Assembly (NCBI GenBank): GCA_016929805.1
Contig: JAFGIB010000373.1
Coordinates: 1-34,963 of the forward strand
Direction of reading: 5' to 3'
From: Deltaproteobacteria bacterium
GTDB lineage: Bacteria > Myxococcota_A > Polyangia > Polyangiales > JAFGIB01
Length of the DNA stretch: 34,963 nucleotides
Within the stretch, counting starts at the first letter, position 1; each line of letters opens with the position of its first letter. The translations under genes and the position numbers were made by a program. Under the pieces are notes generated by a model. That model was not told the origin of the DNA and did no database searches. It was given only the letters and a program-made list of their open reading frames with translations. Positions 16,709 to 26,521 of the stretch are shown one piece after another.

Positions 16709-19700
16709 ATGAAAACGGTGGTCATAGCGGAAAAACCTTCGGTCGCGCGCGATCTGGCCGAGGTCTTGGGAGCGAAGAAAGCCGGCGATGGATATCTGTA
16801 TGGAAACGGGTATTGCGTGAGCTGGGCTCTCGGCCACCTGGTAGGGCTGGCGGAACCGCACGAGATCGATCCCGCGTGGAAGAGCTGGCGCAGGGATCTT
16901 TTGCCGATAATTCCCCAAAGCTGGCCCCTGGTCACCTACAAACAAACGCGAAAGCAATTCGAAATCGTATCGAGACTGATGAACGCGCCGGATACCGATG
17001 CGATCATCTGTGCAACCGACGCGGGGCGCGAGGGCGAGCTGATCTTTCGCTACATTTACGAACAAGCGGGCTGCAAAAAGCCGGTCAAGCGCTTGTGGAT
17101 CTCATCTCTAACCGCGGACGCGATCCGCCGAGGTTTGGATAGTCTTAAGAATGCCGACGCGTACGACGCGCTGGCCGAAGCCGCGCGTGCTCGAAGTCGT
17201 GCCGATTGGCTGGTCGGAATGAATTTGTCCCGCGCCTATACGCTCGAAAGCCGGGAGATGTTTTCGGTCGGACGCGTGCAGACCCCCACCCTTTGCATGC
17301 TGGTCGAACGCGAGATCGCTATTCGTAACTTCAAACCGGAAGACTACTTCGAGGTGGTCGTGACTCTGCAAGCCGCCGAGATCGATTCATCCTCGACTTA
17401 CCGCGGAAGTTACGTTCGCGAGGCCGCGGCCGAAGCGACCGCGTCGGACCAAACCACCGAGGCTGATCTCGATACGGATAAGAGACGAGAGAAGGTCGCC
17501 CGCCTACCGCCCGACGGCGAAGAAGCGAGAGCCATCGTCGAACGTGCGAAACGCGGGCGCTGCGAGGTCGAATCGCTCGACAAGCGTAAACGCAGCCTGC
17601 CGCCGCCGCGCCTATACGATCTTACGGAGCTACAACGGCACGCCAACCGCATCTACGGCTTCAGCGCGAGCCATACGCTGGAAATCGCTCAAAGTCTCTA
17701 CGAAAAACGAAAGCTCATCAGCTATCCGCGGACCGACAGTCAATATCTGTCGCAGGACGTCGCAAAGACGCTCGGCGCCGTGGTCGCCAACATCCGCGAG
17801 CCGTATCAAGAGTTGCTCTCGGAAAAGACCGGACAAAGCCCGTTGAGCTCCCGTTTTGTCAACGACGCCAAGGTGACCGATCACCATGCGATAATTCCTA
17901 CGACCACCCCGCCGCGCGCGCTCGACCTCAAGAGCGACGAGGGAAAGATCTACGATCTTATCTGCCGGCGACTGCTCGCGATTTGGCAGAAGGATCACCT
18001 CTTTTCGGTGACCACGGTCATCAATCGCGTGACCACGCAAGCAGTTGCTGGTCCGCTTGTCGACCGCTATTTAAGCAGCGGGACGTCGATCGAACAACTC
18101 GGATGGCGCGCGCTGGATGTGGGTCGCGAGGATTTCGCGAAAACCGGTTTAGAGGATAAAGACAAAGACAAGGCCGAGGAGCAGAAGCTTCCCGCGGGCT
18201 TGGTCGCGGGTCAGGTTCAGATTGTGTTGGAGGCCGAGGCGCTAAAGAAGAAGACGCGGCCGCCGCCGCGCTTCACCGAGGCGACCCTGCTCACGGGAAT
18301 GGAAACCGCCGGGCGGACGCTCGACGACAAAGCGTTATCGGAAGCGATGCGGGAATGCGGGCTGGGAACTCCGGCGACCCGGGCCGCGATTATCGAGACC
18401 CTGCTCAAACGAGAATATATCAGCCGAAAAAGGAAAAGCTTAGAAGCGACGGACAAGGGCATCAAGCTTGTCGAGACGGTTCATGAGCAAGTCAAGAGTC
18501 CCGCGATGACGGGAGAATGGGAAAAGCGACTCAAGCAGATCGAGCAGGGAAAAGACTCGTTTCAAGCGTTTATGGAGGCGATCGAACGCTACGTTCGCGA
18601 GGTCGTAGGCGGTGTCTGGAATGGATCGAAAGTAAGCGTTCAGGGGTCAAACAAGTCGGCGGCTGAATCGCCTGATTCGCAGCTCGAGGCGTCGGCGTTG
18701 AAACCGTCGCGGCCTTTTGAGGCGACTATTCCCGCGACTCAAGCCGAAAGAGCGAAGCGCTCTCCAACCGCCGTCCCCTCCTCTCCGGAGCTGATCGAAT
18801 TACTTAAAACCCGTTTTGGATTTCAAGGTTTTCGCCCGCATCAACAAGCCGTCTGCCAGAGCGTGGTGCGAGGCGAGAACGTCCTTCTGGTCATGCCGAC
18901 CGGAGCCGGAAAATCTCTCTGTTATCAGCTTCCCGGCGTCGCGCGGGGCGGCACGACCTTGGTCGTAAGTCCGCTGATCGCGCTGATGGAAGATCAGGTC
19001 GCGAAGCTGCAAAAGTTCGGCATGCGGGCCCGCAGCATCCATTCGGGACGAGACCGGGCCGACTCGCGGGCGACCTGCGTTGAGTACCTCGCTGGAGGGC
19101 TCGACTTTCTATTTATCGCTCCCGAGCGACTCGGAGTCAGAGGTTTTCCCGAAATGCTCACTCGCAATATACCCCGCTTGATCGCCGTCGATGAAGCGCA
19201 TTGCATCTCGCAGTGGGGACACGATTTTCGCCCCGATTATCGCATGCTTAAGGAGCGACTGCCGCTGTTACGACCCGCGCCGGTCATCGCCCTGACCGCG
19301 ACAGCGACGCCGTTAGTACAGGACGATATCATCAAGCAACTCGGAGTCGACGGCGTAAAGCGCTTCATTCACGGTTTTCGACGCTTCAACATCGCGATTG
19401 AAGTCATCGAGGTCAGCGCTGGCGAACGCGCGCAGCTCACCCGGCGAATCCTCAAAGAAGATGGTCGAATACCGGCGGTGATCTACGCCCCAACCCGCAA
19501 GCAAGCGGTCAGCTTGTCCGAGCAGCTCTCGGATGATTTTGAGTGCGCGGCCTATCACGCCGGGATGTCAGCGGCCGATCGGGAGCAGGCTCAAGCCGAC
19601 TTTATGCGGGGCGATATCGACGTCGTTGTGGCGACCATCGCGTTCGGTATGGGCATTGACAAGCCCAATATACGAACCGTGGTGCATACGGCTCTGCCCG

Positions 19701-20863
19701 ATAGCATCGAAAGCTACTATCAAGAGATCGGACGGGCCGGCCGCGACGGCCAACCCGCGCGCGCTATTCTGATGCATTCCTTTGCGGATCTGAGAAAGCA
19801 TGCCTTTTTTCAGCAGCGCGACTATCCGCCCTTGCGAGAACTCGAGCGCTTGCATCAGCTCTTAACCGATCGACCGCAGTCAAAGGATGCTCTGAAGACG
19901 GCGTTCGCCGGCGACCCTGAGCTGTTCGACAAAGCGTTGGAGAAGCTTTGGATCCATCGGGGCGCCCTGGTCGATCCGGAGGAAAACGTCACGCGGGGGG
20001 GTCACGAGTTCAGCAAAACCTATCTCGTACAGCTACAATTGAAACAGGAGAGGCTGGAGCGAATCGCCCGCTACACCGACACGGCCATTTGTCGCATGCT
20101 TCAACTGACGAGATACTTCGGCGATCAGGAGGACTCGGGAGAGATCTGCGGGCAATGCGACATCTGCGCATCAACATCCTGTCTCTCTCTAAAATCAAAG
20201 CGACCGAGCGAGCCCGAGAGGCTCTATATCGAGCGTATTCTGGAGGCGTTGCGCTCGCGCGACCGGCAAGCCGGCGGCAAGGTGTTTCGAGACAATTTCG
20301 AGGGCGTGCTCGAGCGCCGCCGGTTTGAAGACCTGGTGACCGCGCTGGCTCGCGCCGGGCTCATCGAGATTCGCGAAGACTCTTTTGAAAGAGAAGGCCG
20401 CTCGATCGCTTTCCGCCGTCTGTATTTGACAGAGCTCGGTCGAGATAAAGCAAGCGCAACCGAGCTGGTTCAAACCGAGCTCAAGGTCCCCGAGACCTTC
20501 GTCGCGAAAGAGAAAAAAAGCAAAAAACCTCACGAGCGCGCCGCCGCGAAAAAGCCTCGGGCGAGACAAAGCGTCAATGCCGAACGAGCCCTTGAGAGCC
20601 AAGCGCTCAACGCCCGGTTCGAGCCGGTGGATGTCCCCGCATCAATCGCCCTGATCTCGGCCCTAAAAGCCTGGCGGCTGCAAAAAGCGCGGCGTTCGAG
20701 AGTGCCCGCGTTTCGCATCCTCACGGACCGCGTGCTCATCGCCGTCGCCAACACGCGGCCTAGCACGAATGAGCAGCTACTGTCTATTTCGGGGTTCGGG
20801 TACAAGCTGCTCGAGAAATACGGAGAGGATATTCTGGCGATCGTGCGCAAGGCGGGTATTTAA
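16709..20863 (+). CDS. Topoisomerase III-RecQ helicase fusion protein
   Basis: One uninterrupted 1384-aa frame. Residues 1 to about 635 are a complete type IA topoisomerase III: TOPRIM with IAEKPSVA (Glu8) and ATDAGREGE (Asp104, Glu108, Glu110), then the [10 protein letters not shown] region and the nucleophile Tyr339 in SYPRTDS. A Ser/Ala/Pro linker (about 640-692) follows. Residues 693-1384 are a complete RecQ: Walker A MPTGAGKS (729-736), DEAH (828-831), ALTATAT, the motif VI-type [10 protein letters not shown], a four-Cys zinc site (Cys1128, 1147, 1150, 1153), a winged-helix region (about 1160-1245) and an HRDC domain (about 1311-1384). Separate RecQ and Topo III proteins cooperate to unlink DNA and dissolve double Holliday junctions; covalent fusion would fix them one-to-one. 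GGAG precedes the ATG by 9 bases. The gene stands alone between an envelope operon and a lipoprotein gene. Confidence 0.96.
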   Translation: MKTVVIAEKPSVARDLAEVLGAKKAGDGYLYGNGYCVSWALGHLVGLAEPHEIDPAWKSWRRDLLPIIPQSWPLVTYKQTRKQFEIVSRLMNAPDTDAIICATDAGREGELIFRYIYEQAGCKKPVKRLWISSLTADAIRRGLDSLKNADAYDALAEAARARSRADWLVGMNLSRAYTLESREMFSVGRVQTPTLCMLVEREIAIRNFKPEDYFEVVVTLQAAEIDSSSTYRGSYVREAAAEATASDQTTEADLDTDKRREKVARLPPDGEEARAIVERAKRGRCEVESLDKRKRSLPPPRLYDLTELQRHANRIYGFSASHTLEIAQSLYEKRKLISYPRTDSQYLSQDVAKTLGAVVANIREPYQELLSEKTGQSPLSSRFVNDAKVTDHHAIIPTTTPPRALDLKSDEGKIYDLICRRLLAIWQKDHLFSVTTVINRVTTQAVAGPLVDRYLSSGTSIEQLGWRALDVGREDFAKTGLEDKDKDKAEEQKLPAGLVAGQVQIVLEAEALKKKTRPPPRFTEATLLTGMETAGRTLDDKALSEAMRECGLGTPATRAAIIETLLKREYISRKRKSLEATDKGIKLVETVHEQVKSPAMTGEWEKRLKQIEQGKDSFQAFMEAIERYVREVVGGVWNGSKVSVQGSNKSAAESPDSQLEASALKPSRPFEATIPATQAERAKRSPTAVPSSPELIELLKTRFGFQGFRPHQQAVCQSVVRGENVLLVMPTGAGKSLCYQLPGVARGGTTLVVSPLIALMEDQVAKLQKFGMRARSIHSGRDRADSRATCVEYLAGGLDFLFIAPERLGVRGFPEMLTRNIPRLIAVDEAHCISQWGHDFRPDYRMLKERLPLLRPAPVIALTATATPLVQDDIIKQLGVDGVKRFIHGFRRFNIAIEVIEVSAGERAQLTRRILKEDGRIPAVIYAPTRKQAVSLSEQLSDDFECAAYHAGMSAADREQAQADFMRGDIDVVVATIAFGMGIDKPNIRTVVHTALPDSIESYYQEIGRAGRDGQPARAILMHSFADLRKHAFFQQRDYPPLRELERLHQLLTDRPQSKDALKTAFAGDPELFDKALEKLWIHRGALVDPEENVTRGGHEFSKTYLVQLQLKQERLERIARYTDTAICRMLQLTRYFGDQEDSGEICGQCDICASTSCLSLKSKRPSEPERLYIERILEALRSRDRQAGGKVFRDNFEGVLERRRFEDLVTALARAGLIEIREDSFEREGRSIAFRRLYLTELGRDKASATELVQTELKVPETFVAKEKKSKKPHERAAAKKPRARQSVNAERALESQALNARFEPVDVPASIALISALKAWRLQKARRSRVPAFRILTDRVLIAVANTRPSTNEQLLSISGFGYKLLEKYGEDILAIVRKAGI
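18632..18674 (+). repeat. Repeat segment inside the TopB-RecQ linker
   Basis: 43 bases beginning GTAAGCGTTCAGGGG and continuing CAAACAAGTCGGCGGC, matching the intergenic 34842-34885 at about 39 of 44 aligned positions with one single-base gap. It encodes residues 642-656 of the fusion ([15 protein letters not shown]) in frame without stops, exactly in the inter-domain linker. Confidence 0.7.
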
Positions 20864-20918
20864 AGGTGGGTTAAATAACTCCTGAAATAGGTTGCTTTTT
20901 ATCGCTTTGGTTTATCGC

Positions 20919-20924
20919 TATAAT
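20919..20924 (+). promoter_or_regulatory. Possible -10 box ahead of the lipoprotein gene
   Basis: An exact TATAAT 56 bases after the topB-recQ stop. The nearest TTG-containing box (TTGCTT at 20892) is 21 bases away, too far, so the -35 is poor. It is the only obvious -10 in the gap. Confidence 0.3.
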
Positions 20925-20993
20925 ACAAAAGGCCGGGCCCTCGAGGACTCTAGCGGTAGCGTGGCAGGCCGGCGATAAGAAACGAGGTATGCG

Positions 20994-21854
20994 ATGAAGA
21001 GAATCCCTTTTGCAATATCTATTTTCGTTTGTCTGGGCTGCAATCTGACGCTTACCGCGGAGGAGGCCGAGCAAGCCCTTGAGGAGGCTCGAGTGGCTTC
21101 GCAGGCGCTCTCGCTTTCGAGCTCGAGCACGACGATTTCTAAAGAGCAAGGGTCGAGCACGATCGAAGTGGAAACTACCTTTACGATTGGAGAAGCGGTG
21201 AAAGAGCGGTTGGAAAAGATCCGCGATTTCATTCGCTCTCAAGTCGATTGCGCTGAATACGAAATAGATGAGCAAGGAACACTAACCGTTAGATACGGCG
21301 CGGTCGGGGGTGAGGATTGCGAGTACTTGGGCCAGCAATATTCGGGCACTCACGCGATTAAGGTGCAACGGGTTACCGAGGACGAGGTTGTCGTCAGCCA
21401 CAACTTCAGCAATTTCAGCAACCAAAAGGTAACAGTGTCGGGCTGGGCTGATGTAACCTGGGACAGAGAAAAAGAGAGCCGACGCATTGAGCACGAGCTG
21501 AGATGGCAGGCCAAGGGCGGGCTCGACGCGCGGGGTGGAGAAGGTAGCGGCGATCGAACTCAGACCGTTCTCGACGGCGGGTTACTAGAGGGAATAAGAG
21601 TCGATGGAGAACACGAGTGGGAGGGCAAAAGCGGGTCGTGGTTCTTGGAAATCGACGCGATTGAAATGCGTTGGATCGATCCGGTGCCCCAGGACGGACT
21701 CTGGAGGTTGACGACGCCGTTTGACGAAAAGCAGCTTACGCTGAGCTTCGAGAGAGAGGACGCGGACACGATAGAGGTTACCGCCAAGACCACGAGACGA
21801 AGCTACACCTTCTTCGTGACCGGTGCGGGAGGACGGATCACGCGCGAGCAGTAA
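20994..21854 (+). CDS. Predicted lipoprotein of unknown function
   Basis: 286 aa, not recognised. Signal peptide with FVCLGC (Cys near residue 16), then a Glu/Ala/Ser-rich segment (about 20-55) that may be a helical tether. The remainder is rich in alternating polar and hydrophobic strands (TLTVRYGAV, VTVSGWADVTW, GSWFLEIDAIEMRWID), suggesting a beta fold. One Cys pair (DCAEYEI and DCEYLG) could form a disulfide. GAGG lies 6 bases before the ATG. It follows topB-recQ by 130 bases in the same direction; a functional link is not evident. Confidence 0.8.
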   Translation: MKRIPFAISIFVCLGCNLTLTAEEAEQALEEARVASQALSLSSSSTTISKEQGSSTIEVETTFTIGEAVKERLEKIRDFIRSQVDCAEYEIDEQGTLTVRYGAVGGEDCEYLGQQYSGTHAIKVQRVTEDEVVVSHNFSNFSNQKVTVSGWADVTWDREKESRRIEHELRWQAKGGLDARGGEGSGDRTQTVLDGGLLEGIRVDGEHEWEGKSGSWFLEIDAIEMRWIDPVPQDGLWRLTTPFDEKQLTLSFEREDADTIEVTAKTTRRSYTFFVTGAGGRITREQ

Positions 21855-22067
21855 CCCGCCGCTCTATCGTATCGCCCGGGCGGCGAATCTACGCCTGTTG
21901 TCGGGGCGTTACCGTTTTTTCTTTTACCCCTGGGTAAGAGCGAGATAATGTAGGCGATGTGTTGACACCGTCTGCCGCGTACCGCCCAGACAAACCCACG
22001 AATTGCGCGTTTTACAGATGGCGTCGACCGAAGCGAATGGTTTTTGCGACGCGTGACAGGGAGATAG

Positions 22068-22688
22068 ATGCTTCGAGGTTTTATTAAATTCGCGATTATC
22101 TTTGTCATTGCCGCCGCGGTCGTAGCGGCGCTATCGCGATTTTTTTTCATCGATATCGCGGAGATCGGCCATAACGGCATGGCGCCGACTCTGGTCGCGG
22201 GAGATCTCGCGGCTATCGCGCGCCACGCGGATATCGACATCGGCGATGTCGTCGTCTGCGAAAACCCGATTCGCCGAGGCGAATTCGTCACCGGCCGCGT
22301 GATCGCAAAAGCCGGATCGGTGGTGAAAACCGATCGGCTCGGTCAGCTCAACGTGAACGACAACAGCATCTATGTCGATTGGCGCGGAGCGATAAGATTC
22401 TACGACTCGGTCAATAGGCGGCGGCTTGACATGAAGCTGGGAGTCGCGCGCGTGGGCGACTCGGAGTACCAGGTTTTTCTCGAAAAAAAACGCGCTTTCG
22501 CCATCCGCCCGACCGAGGTGCGCAACGGAGTTTTTCTCTTAGGCGATAATCGAACGCCCCATTCCTATGACAGTAGGCACTTCGGCGAAATCGATCCGCG
22601 GCGTTGCGTCGGCCAAGTCTTTATGCTGATTAAACCAGCGATCAGCCGGGAAGCCGAGATTCAAAGGAAAAAGCTGAGCAAGATTTAA
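22068..22688 (+). CDS. Signal peptidase I-like protein lacking the catalytic dyad
   Basis: 206 aa with one N-terminal membrane segment (about residues 7-27). The scaffold of S26 signal peptidase is present: GHNGMAPTLVAGD (box B), GRVIAKAGSVVK (box D) and GDNRTPHSYDSRHFGEI (box E, residues 159-175). In active enzymes box B reads SGSM and box D reads KR; here the Ser position is Gly37 and the general-base Lys position is Gly76. Both changes are readable directly in the DNA, so the protein should not cleave signal peptides by the known mechanism. GGGAG upstream supports the start. It might bind signal peptides or assist secretion of the many neighbouring exported proteins (inference). It converges on the antiporter gene with a 16-base gap. 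Confidence 0.8.
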   Translation: MLRGFIKFAIIFVIAAAVVAALSRFFFIDIAEIGHNGMAPTLVAGDLAAIARHADIDIGDVVVCENPIRRGEFVTGRVIAKAGSVVKTDRLGQLNVNDNSIYVDWRGAIRFYDSVNRRRLDMKLGVARVGDSEYQVFLEKKRAFAIRPTEVRNGVFLLGDNRTPHSYDSRHFGEIDPRRCVGQVFMLIKPAISREAEIQRKKLSKI

Positions 22689-22704
22689 CCCTGTGCCGCC
22701 ATTG

Positions 22705-24684
22705 TTACGCGTGATGCGCGGCGCTCATCGCCAGCTTCTGTATCGCTTCTCGCGCTTGGTCGGTGCCGATGACGGCGATAAGATCTTGGGGCTGAAAGCG
22801 AAAGCGGGCGTCGGGGTTCACCTCCAATTTACCTTGGCGTATCACCGCGACGACCGACGCGCCGGTGGTCTTTCGGATGTCGGACTCTTCGATCGTCCTG
22901 GCGACCAGCGGGCACTCTTCCTGAAGCAGCACCCACTGTAGATCAAACTGCTGCTCCGCGGATCGAAGCTGGCGCAAGGTGCGATACTCGGAACCGTTTT
23001 CCACGCTGAAGAACGGCGCGAACAGATCGCGGCGCAGTGATTCCGTGTGCCGCTGCACCTCGGGAGCGGGAATACGCAAATGAAGCAGCGCCTGCCGCGT
23101 CATCTCTAGGCTGGTTTCAAAATCGGGCAACACGACATCGGTGACGCCGAGCTCTTTTAATACGGGAATAAAGCTTGGGTCTGAAGTTCGGGTAACGATC
23201 GCCATCGCGCGATTAATCCGCCTGGCATGGGCGATAATCGCGCGCTTTAGCACGATGCCCGGCATGGTAACGATCAGCAGGCGAGCGCTTCGAATCTCCG
23301 CGGCCTCCAGCACCAACTCGTGACTCGCGTCGCCGTAGACCACGGGAATTTTTGCCGCTTTGGCTCGCTCTACGCAGCGATGATCGATTTCAATAAGCAC
23401 CAGCGGCAATTTTAAGCGATTTAAAAGCTCCGCTATCTGAAATCCGATATGCCCGCCGCCGGCGATCACCACGTGATTTCGCAAACCCTGCTCGGGTATG
23501 TTAAGGGTTTCGAGCTGCTCGTGGCGAAACCATCGCTTGCGCAGCGAGTAAAGTCGCGCGGTTTGTCCCGAGACGAAAGGCGTAAGAACCATGGTCAAGA
23601 TGGCCGCGGTCAGAACCAGTGAATACAACTCGTTGTCGATCGAACCGGTATCGATGCCGACCCGGGCGAGAACAAAGGAAAATTCGCCGATCTGAAACAG
23701 CCCCAGGCCTACGGCCAAGGGGATGACATTCCCGTACTTAAAAAGCTTCGAGAGCAACGCGAAAATGAGACCCTTGCCGGTTCCCACGGCCAATACCAAG
23801 ATCAACACCTGCGACAAGTGGCTTGTTAAAAAGACGGGATCGAGCAGCATTCCTACGGAGGCGAAAAACAACAGCCCGAAGAGGTCGCGCAGCGGGATGA
23901 TATCGCTCAGGGCTTGGTGTCCAAAGTCCGACTCACTCAGCACGATTCCCGCGACGAACGCGCCGAACGCAAAGGACAGACCCACGAGGTGGGTGATATA
24001 GCCGACGCCCAATCCAATCGCGGTGATCGCCAAGAGAAAAAGCTCTCGTGATCCGAGCTTCGCGATATACGACATCAATCCCGGTAACAACCGCGTTCCG
24101 AGCAGAACCATACCGGCGATAAAGGCGACCGCCTTGAGCGCCGCGAAACCGAGCGCGGGCAGGCCGACCGCCGGATTGCTCAGTTGCGGGAGGATGATCA
24201 TCAACGGAACCACGGCCAGGTCCTGCACCAAAAGCATTCCGATCATCACCTTGCTCGAAAGCGTGCCGAGCCATCCTTGATTCATTAAAGTCTTGAGGAT
24301 CACCATCGTGCTCGACAACGAGATCAGCGCACCAAGCCACAACGAATCTCTCCAATTCCACTGGAGCAGCGCGCCGATGCCGAAGCCAAGCCCGATTGTC
24401 AGAGCGATCTGGATCGGGGTACCGATGAGAGCGATCTTTTTCACCGGCTTAAGATCCTTAAGCGAAAATTCGAGCCCGAGCGCAAATAGTAAAAGCGCGA
24501 CTCCGATCTCCGCCAAGCGCTCTATATCGTTAATATTCGATACCGTAACTCCCCCGGTATACGGTCCAAGGATAAAGCCGGCAGCGATATACCCGAGGAT
24601 GAGAGGCTGGCCGAGCTTCTGCAACAGCAACCCGCAACCGAAAGCGGCGATGACTATCAGTATGATATCGGTTGCGATGCCCAT
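22705..24684 (-). CDS. CPA2-family cation/proton antiporter with RCK domains (KefB/YbaL-like)
   Basis: 659 aa inner-membrane monovalent cation:proton antiporter. The N-terminal ~385 residues form about twelve hydrophobic segments with CPA2 motifs: [33 protein letters not shown] and [11 protein letters not shown] cytoplasmic TrkA_N/RCK domain follows (about 403-520), with nucleotide-binding [14 protein letters not shown] and Asp at the end of the second strand (LIEIDHR). A TrkA_C domain (about 575-655) closes the protein. The likely substrate is K+ or Na+, gated by nucleotide or ligand binding to the RCK part. Glutathione-gated KefB/KefC is one option; no KefF/KefG ancillary gene is adjacent, so the exact subtype is open. 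Confidence 0.9.
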   Translation of the reverse strand: MGIATDIILIVIAAFGCGLLLQKLGQPLILGYIAAGFILGPYTGGVTVSNINDIERLAEIGVALLLFALGLEFSLKDLKPVKKIALIGTPIQIALTIGLGFGIGALLQWNWRDSLWLGALISLSSTMVILKTLMNQGWLGTLSSKVMIGMLLVQDLAVVPLMIILPQLSNPAVGLPALGFAALKAVAFIAGMVLLGTRLLPGLMSYIAKLGSRELFLLAITAIGLGVGYITHLVGLSFAFGAFVAGIVLSESDFGHQALSDIIPLRDLFGLLFFASVGMLLDPVFLTSHLSQVLILVLAVGTGKGLIFALLSKLFKYGNVIPLAVGLGLFQIGEFSFVLARVGIDTGSIDNELYSLVLTAAILTMVLTPFVSGQTARLYSLRKRWFRHEQLETLNIPEQGLRNHVVIAGGGHIGFQIAELLNRLKLPLVLIEIDHRCVERAKAAKIPVVYGDASHELVLEAAEIRSARLLIVTMPGIVLKRAIIAHARRINRAMAIVTRTSDPSFIPVLKELGVTDVVLPDFETSLEMTRQALLHLRIPAPEVQRHTESLRRDLFAPFFSVENGSEYRTLRQLRSAEQQFDLQWVLLQEECPLVARTIEESDIRKTTGASVVAVIRQGKLEVNPDARFRFQPQDLIAVIGTDQAREAIQKLAMSAAHHA

Positions 24685-25094
24685 GGTGTTTCGCTTTTAT
24701 CGTTCGCGCGCGCTCGCGAATCCGTCCTCTCGGCCCGGTCCTGCTGTCGGCAATTCGATTGCCGTGGATGTTGGGCGATTCGGCCGGCGTTGTCGATCGC
24801 TATCACATTCGAATCGCCCTAGCAATTTCCTCTGTCGTAACCTTATCGACCCACCGCAACCGGTCAATGTGAGATGCGCAACTAAAAGTAGAGCCCGACT
24901 CATAGATCCTCCCGAAACATTTCGGAGCACGACGACCCCGGCCGCAAGGAACGACGACGATGCAATAGCAACGCCATTTCGAGGAGGAGTAACGCGGCAG
25001 ACGGAGTCGTCCCGCCCAAAAGACGTGTGAAGGCATTGATGAGAGGGGCTCTAATCTCTTGCCTAGCCTTGGGTGGTCAAAACGCGTATATCCA
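24685..25094. other. Non-coding stretch between the antiporter gene and a family A repeat
   Basis: About 410 bases. The plus-strand frame 24293-25030 overlaps the antiporter gene and is a shadow with no known domains. I see no clear promoter for the antiporter and no stable terminator-like structure. Confidence 0.45.
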
Positions 25095-25344
25095 CGGGGC
25101 TTACCCCATAGGCATTAACCAAAATTAGTCGACGAACATGAAAACGCCGTAGCGCGCGGGCTTGTCCCGCGCTGATCAGACGAAAACGGACGTACGGTAT
25201 TATCGCAAGCATTTTATTCGTGGAATGATGGTTTTTCCGCACAACAATTCGTGGTTGGGTTACGGTTTTGTGGGGGACAAGCCCCCGCGCTACGAGGTTT
25301 TTCACTGTTATTTATGGTTAACGCCTATGGGGGCTTACCCCCGG
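25093..25344 (+). repeat. Family A palindromic element, most complete copy
   Basis: About 252 bp with nested inverted repeats. The outer ends are GGGGCTTACCCCATAGGC(A/G)TTAACCA at 25096-25121 and its inverse at 25315-25341. Inner hairpins are GCGCGGG-cttgt-CCCGCGC (25154-25172) and GGGGG-acaag-CCCCC (25272-25286), again in opposite orientation and each flanked by GCGCTACG or its complement. No transposase frame is present. It ends about 60 bases before the promoter of the TPR-PEGA gene. Confidence 0.8.
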
Positions 25345-25404
25345 TTCTTTTACTTGGCTCTCAAGCGTGCCCAAAAAACGCACCCCTGAGGGTTATGTCC
25401 TTGG

Positions 25405-25433
25405 TTTACTGCTCGCCGCGCTTCGGTTAGACT
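25405..25433 (+). promoter_or_regulatory. Candidate promoter giving a leaderless TPR-PEGA transcript
   Basis: TTTACT at 25405-25410, 17 bases, then TAGACT at 25428-25433. The ATG at 25442 is only 8 bases beyond the -10 box, so transcription would start at or within a base or two of the start codon. That fits the absence of any Shine-Dalgarno there. Confidence 0.45.
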
Positions 25434-25441
25434 ACTCTAGA

Positions 25442-26503
25442 ATGTCTAGGTATAAACCGACCAAAATACCGCTTATCATCCCGCTGGCGCTGGCTTGTAC
25501 GGGCGCGGTTCTACTTCCCCAGGCCGGTCACGCCGACGCCCGAACCCACTTTCGCCGCGGCGAAGCCGCTTACGAGCAAGCCAACTACGAGATCGCGATT
25601 CAGGAGTGGCAAAAAGCCTATAAGCTGGAAAAGAAACCGAGGATCCAACACAATCTCGCCCTGGCGTACGAACGGCTGGGCCGGTTGGAACAGGCGGAGG
25701 CGGCTCTCGAGATTTTTTTAAAGTCCGCCGATCCGGATGACCCGGCCTATGGCGAAGCAACCGCGAGGCTCAATTCGATAAAACAGCGGCTCGCGCTGAC
25801 CGGAATAAAAATCATTTGCCGGATTGAGGGCGCCTTAATTCACGTTGATGGACGCGAGTGGGGCCGTACGCCGAGGCCGGATAAGATCTCGGTAAGTCCC
25901 GGCTCTCACGATGTCGTGATTCGCCATCCGAGCTACGGGCAATTCGTTTCGAATGTCGTAGTGCCCGCCGGGCAGGTGGTCGAGGTCAAGGTTCGGATGA
26001 AGTCAAAGCAGAACGGAGAAACCATCGACGCGTCCGAGTCGTTGGACGCCGCCGTACAAGGCGTTGATGCCGACGGCTCCAAAAGCGATTTCGCCGGCCT
26101 ACAGCTCGAGAGTAATAACGGCAGCCCCGAGCGCGTATCCGCAGACGCCGGAGCGCGCTCCGTAGACCTGTTAGAAAATCCGACCTTCTGGTATCTGCTA
26201 AGCGGCGGGCTGGCGCTCGGCGCGGTGGGCGGCGTGATCTGGACCTCGAATCGGCATCAGCAGCTTGAAGGATGTAACGACACCGAGACCTATTTCTGCC
26301 GGAATGAGGACGAGGTTCGCAGCGAACAGGGGGGGGCTTTCTTGATGACAACGGTGTTGACCGCCGGCGCCATAGGCGCGTTGGTCTACGCTGTAGTGCT
26401 CGACGCCTCGGACGACGCGAATGAAAGCGCGCGCCATGAGCGTTCGCTTTCGGCCCGCTGCGCATTCTCGCCCTTGGCCGCGCGCTGCGGCTTAAAATTT
26501 TAG
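25442..26503 (+). CDS. TPR and PEGA domain envelope protein
   Basis: 353 aa from the ATG at 25442, chosen over an in-frame upstream ATG at 25367 because it starts a clean signal peptide (LIIPLALACTGAVLLPQAGHADA, probable cleavage after ADA). Two TPR units follow (THFRRGEAAYEQANYEIAI..., IQHNLALAYERLGRLEQAE; about residues 34-95). Next is a PEGA beta domain (about 121-185: GALIHVDGREWGRTP, GSHDVVIRHPSYG). An Asp/Ser-rich linker precedes two hydrophobic segments (about 249-270 and 298-320) and a Cys-containing tail. TPR plus PEGA proteins are common in Myxococcota and are thought to mediate protein or surface interactions. It probably forms an operon with the Cys-rich gene 18 bases downstream. 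Confidence 0.85.
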   Translation: MSRYKPTKIPLIIPLALACTGAVLLPQAGHADARTHFRRGEAAYEQANYEIAIQEWQKAYKLEKKPRIQHNLALAYERLGRLEQAEAALEIFLKSADPDDPAYGEATARLNSIKQRLALTGIKIICRIEGALIHVDGREWGRTPRPDKISVSPGSHDVVIRHPSYGQFVSNVVVPAGQVVEVKVRMKSKQNGETIDASESLDAAVQGVDADGSKSDFAGLQLESNNGSPERVSADAGARSVDLLENPTFWYLLSGGLALGAVGGVIWTSNRHQQLEGCNDTETYFCRNEDEVRSEQGGAFLMTTVLTAGAIGALVYAVVLDASDDANESARHERSLSARCAFSPLAARCGLKF

Positions 26504-26521
26504 CTTGGAGGCGCGCTGACA

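Noticed and set aside
17018-17041. TOPRIM motif reads TDAGREGE, lacking the second Asp of the E. coli Topo III DxD
   Set aside because: The same TDAGREGE form is normal in many TopB proteins (for example Bacillus-type), so it is not evidence of an inactive topoisomerase.
24293-25030. 245-codon plus-strand frame over the antiporter start
   Set aside because: It overlaps a clear antiporter gene on the other strand, is rich in Arg/Pro/Ser with no domain, and runs into non-coding DNA.
25162-25389. 75-codon frame preceding the TPR-PEGA gene
   Set aside because: It is translation of the family A repeat; the same residues appear in frames at the window start.
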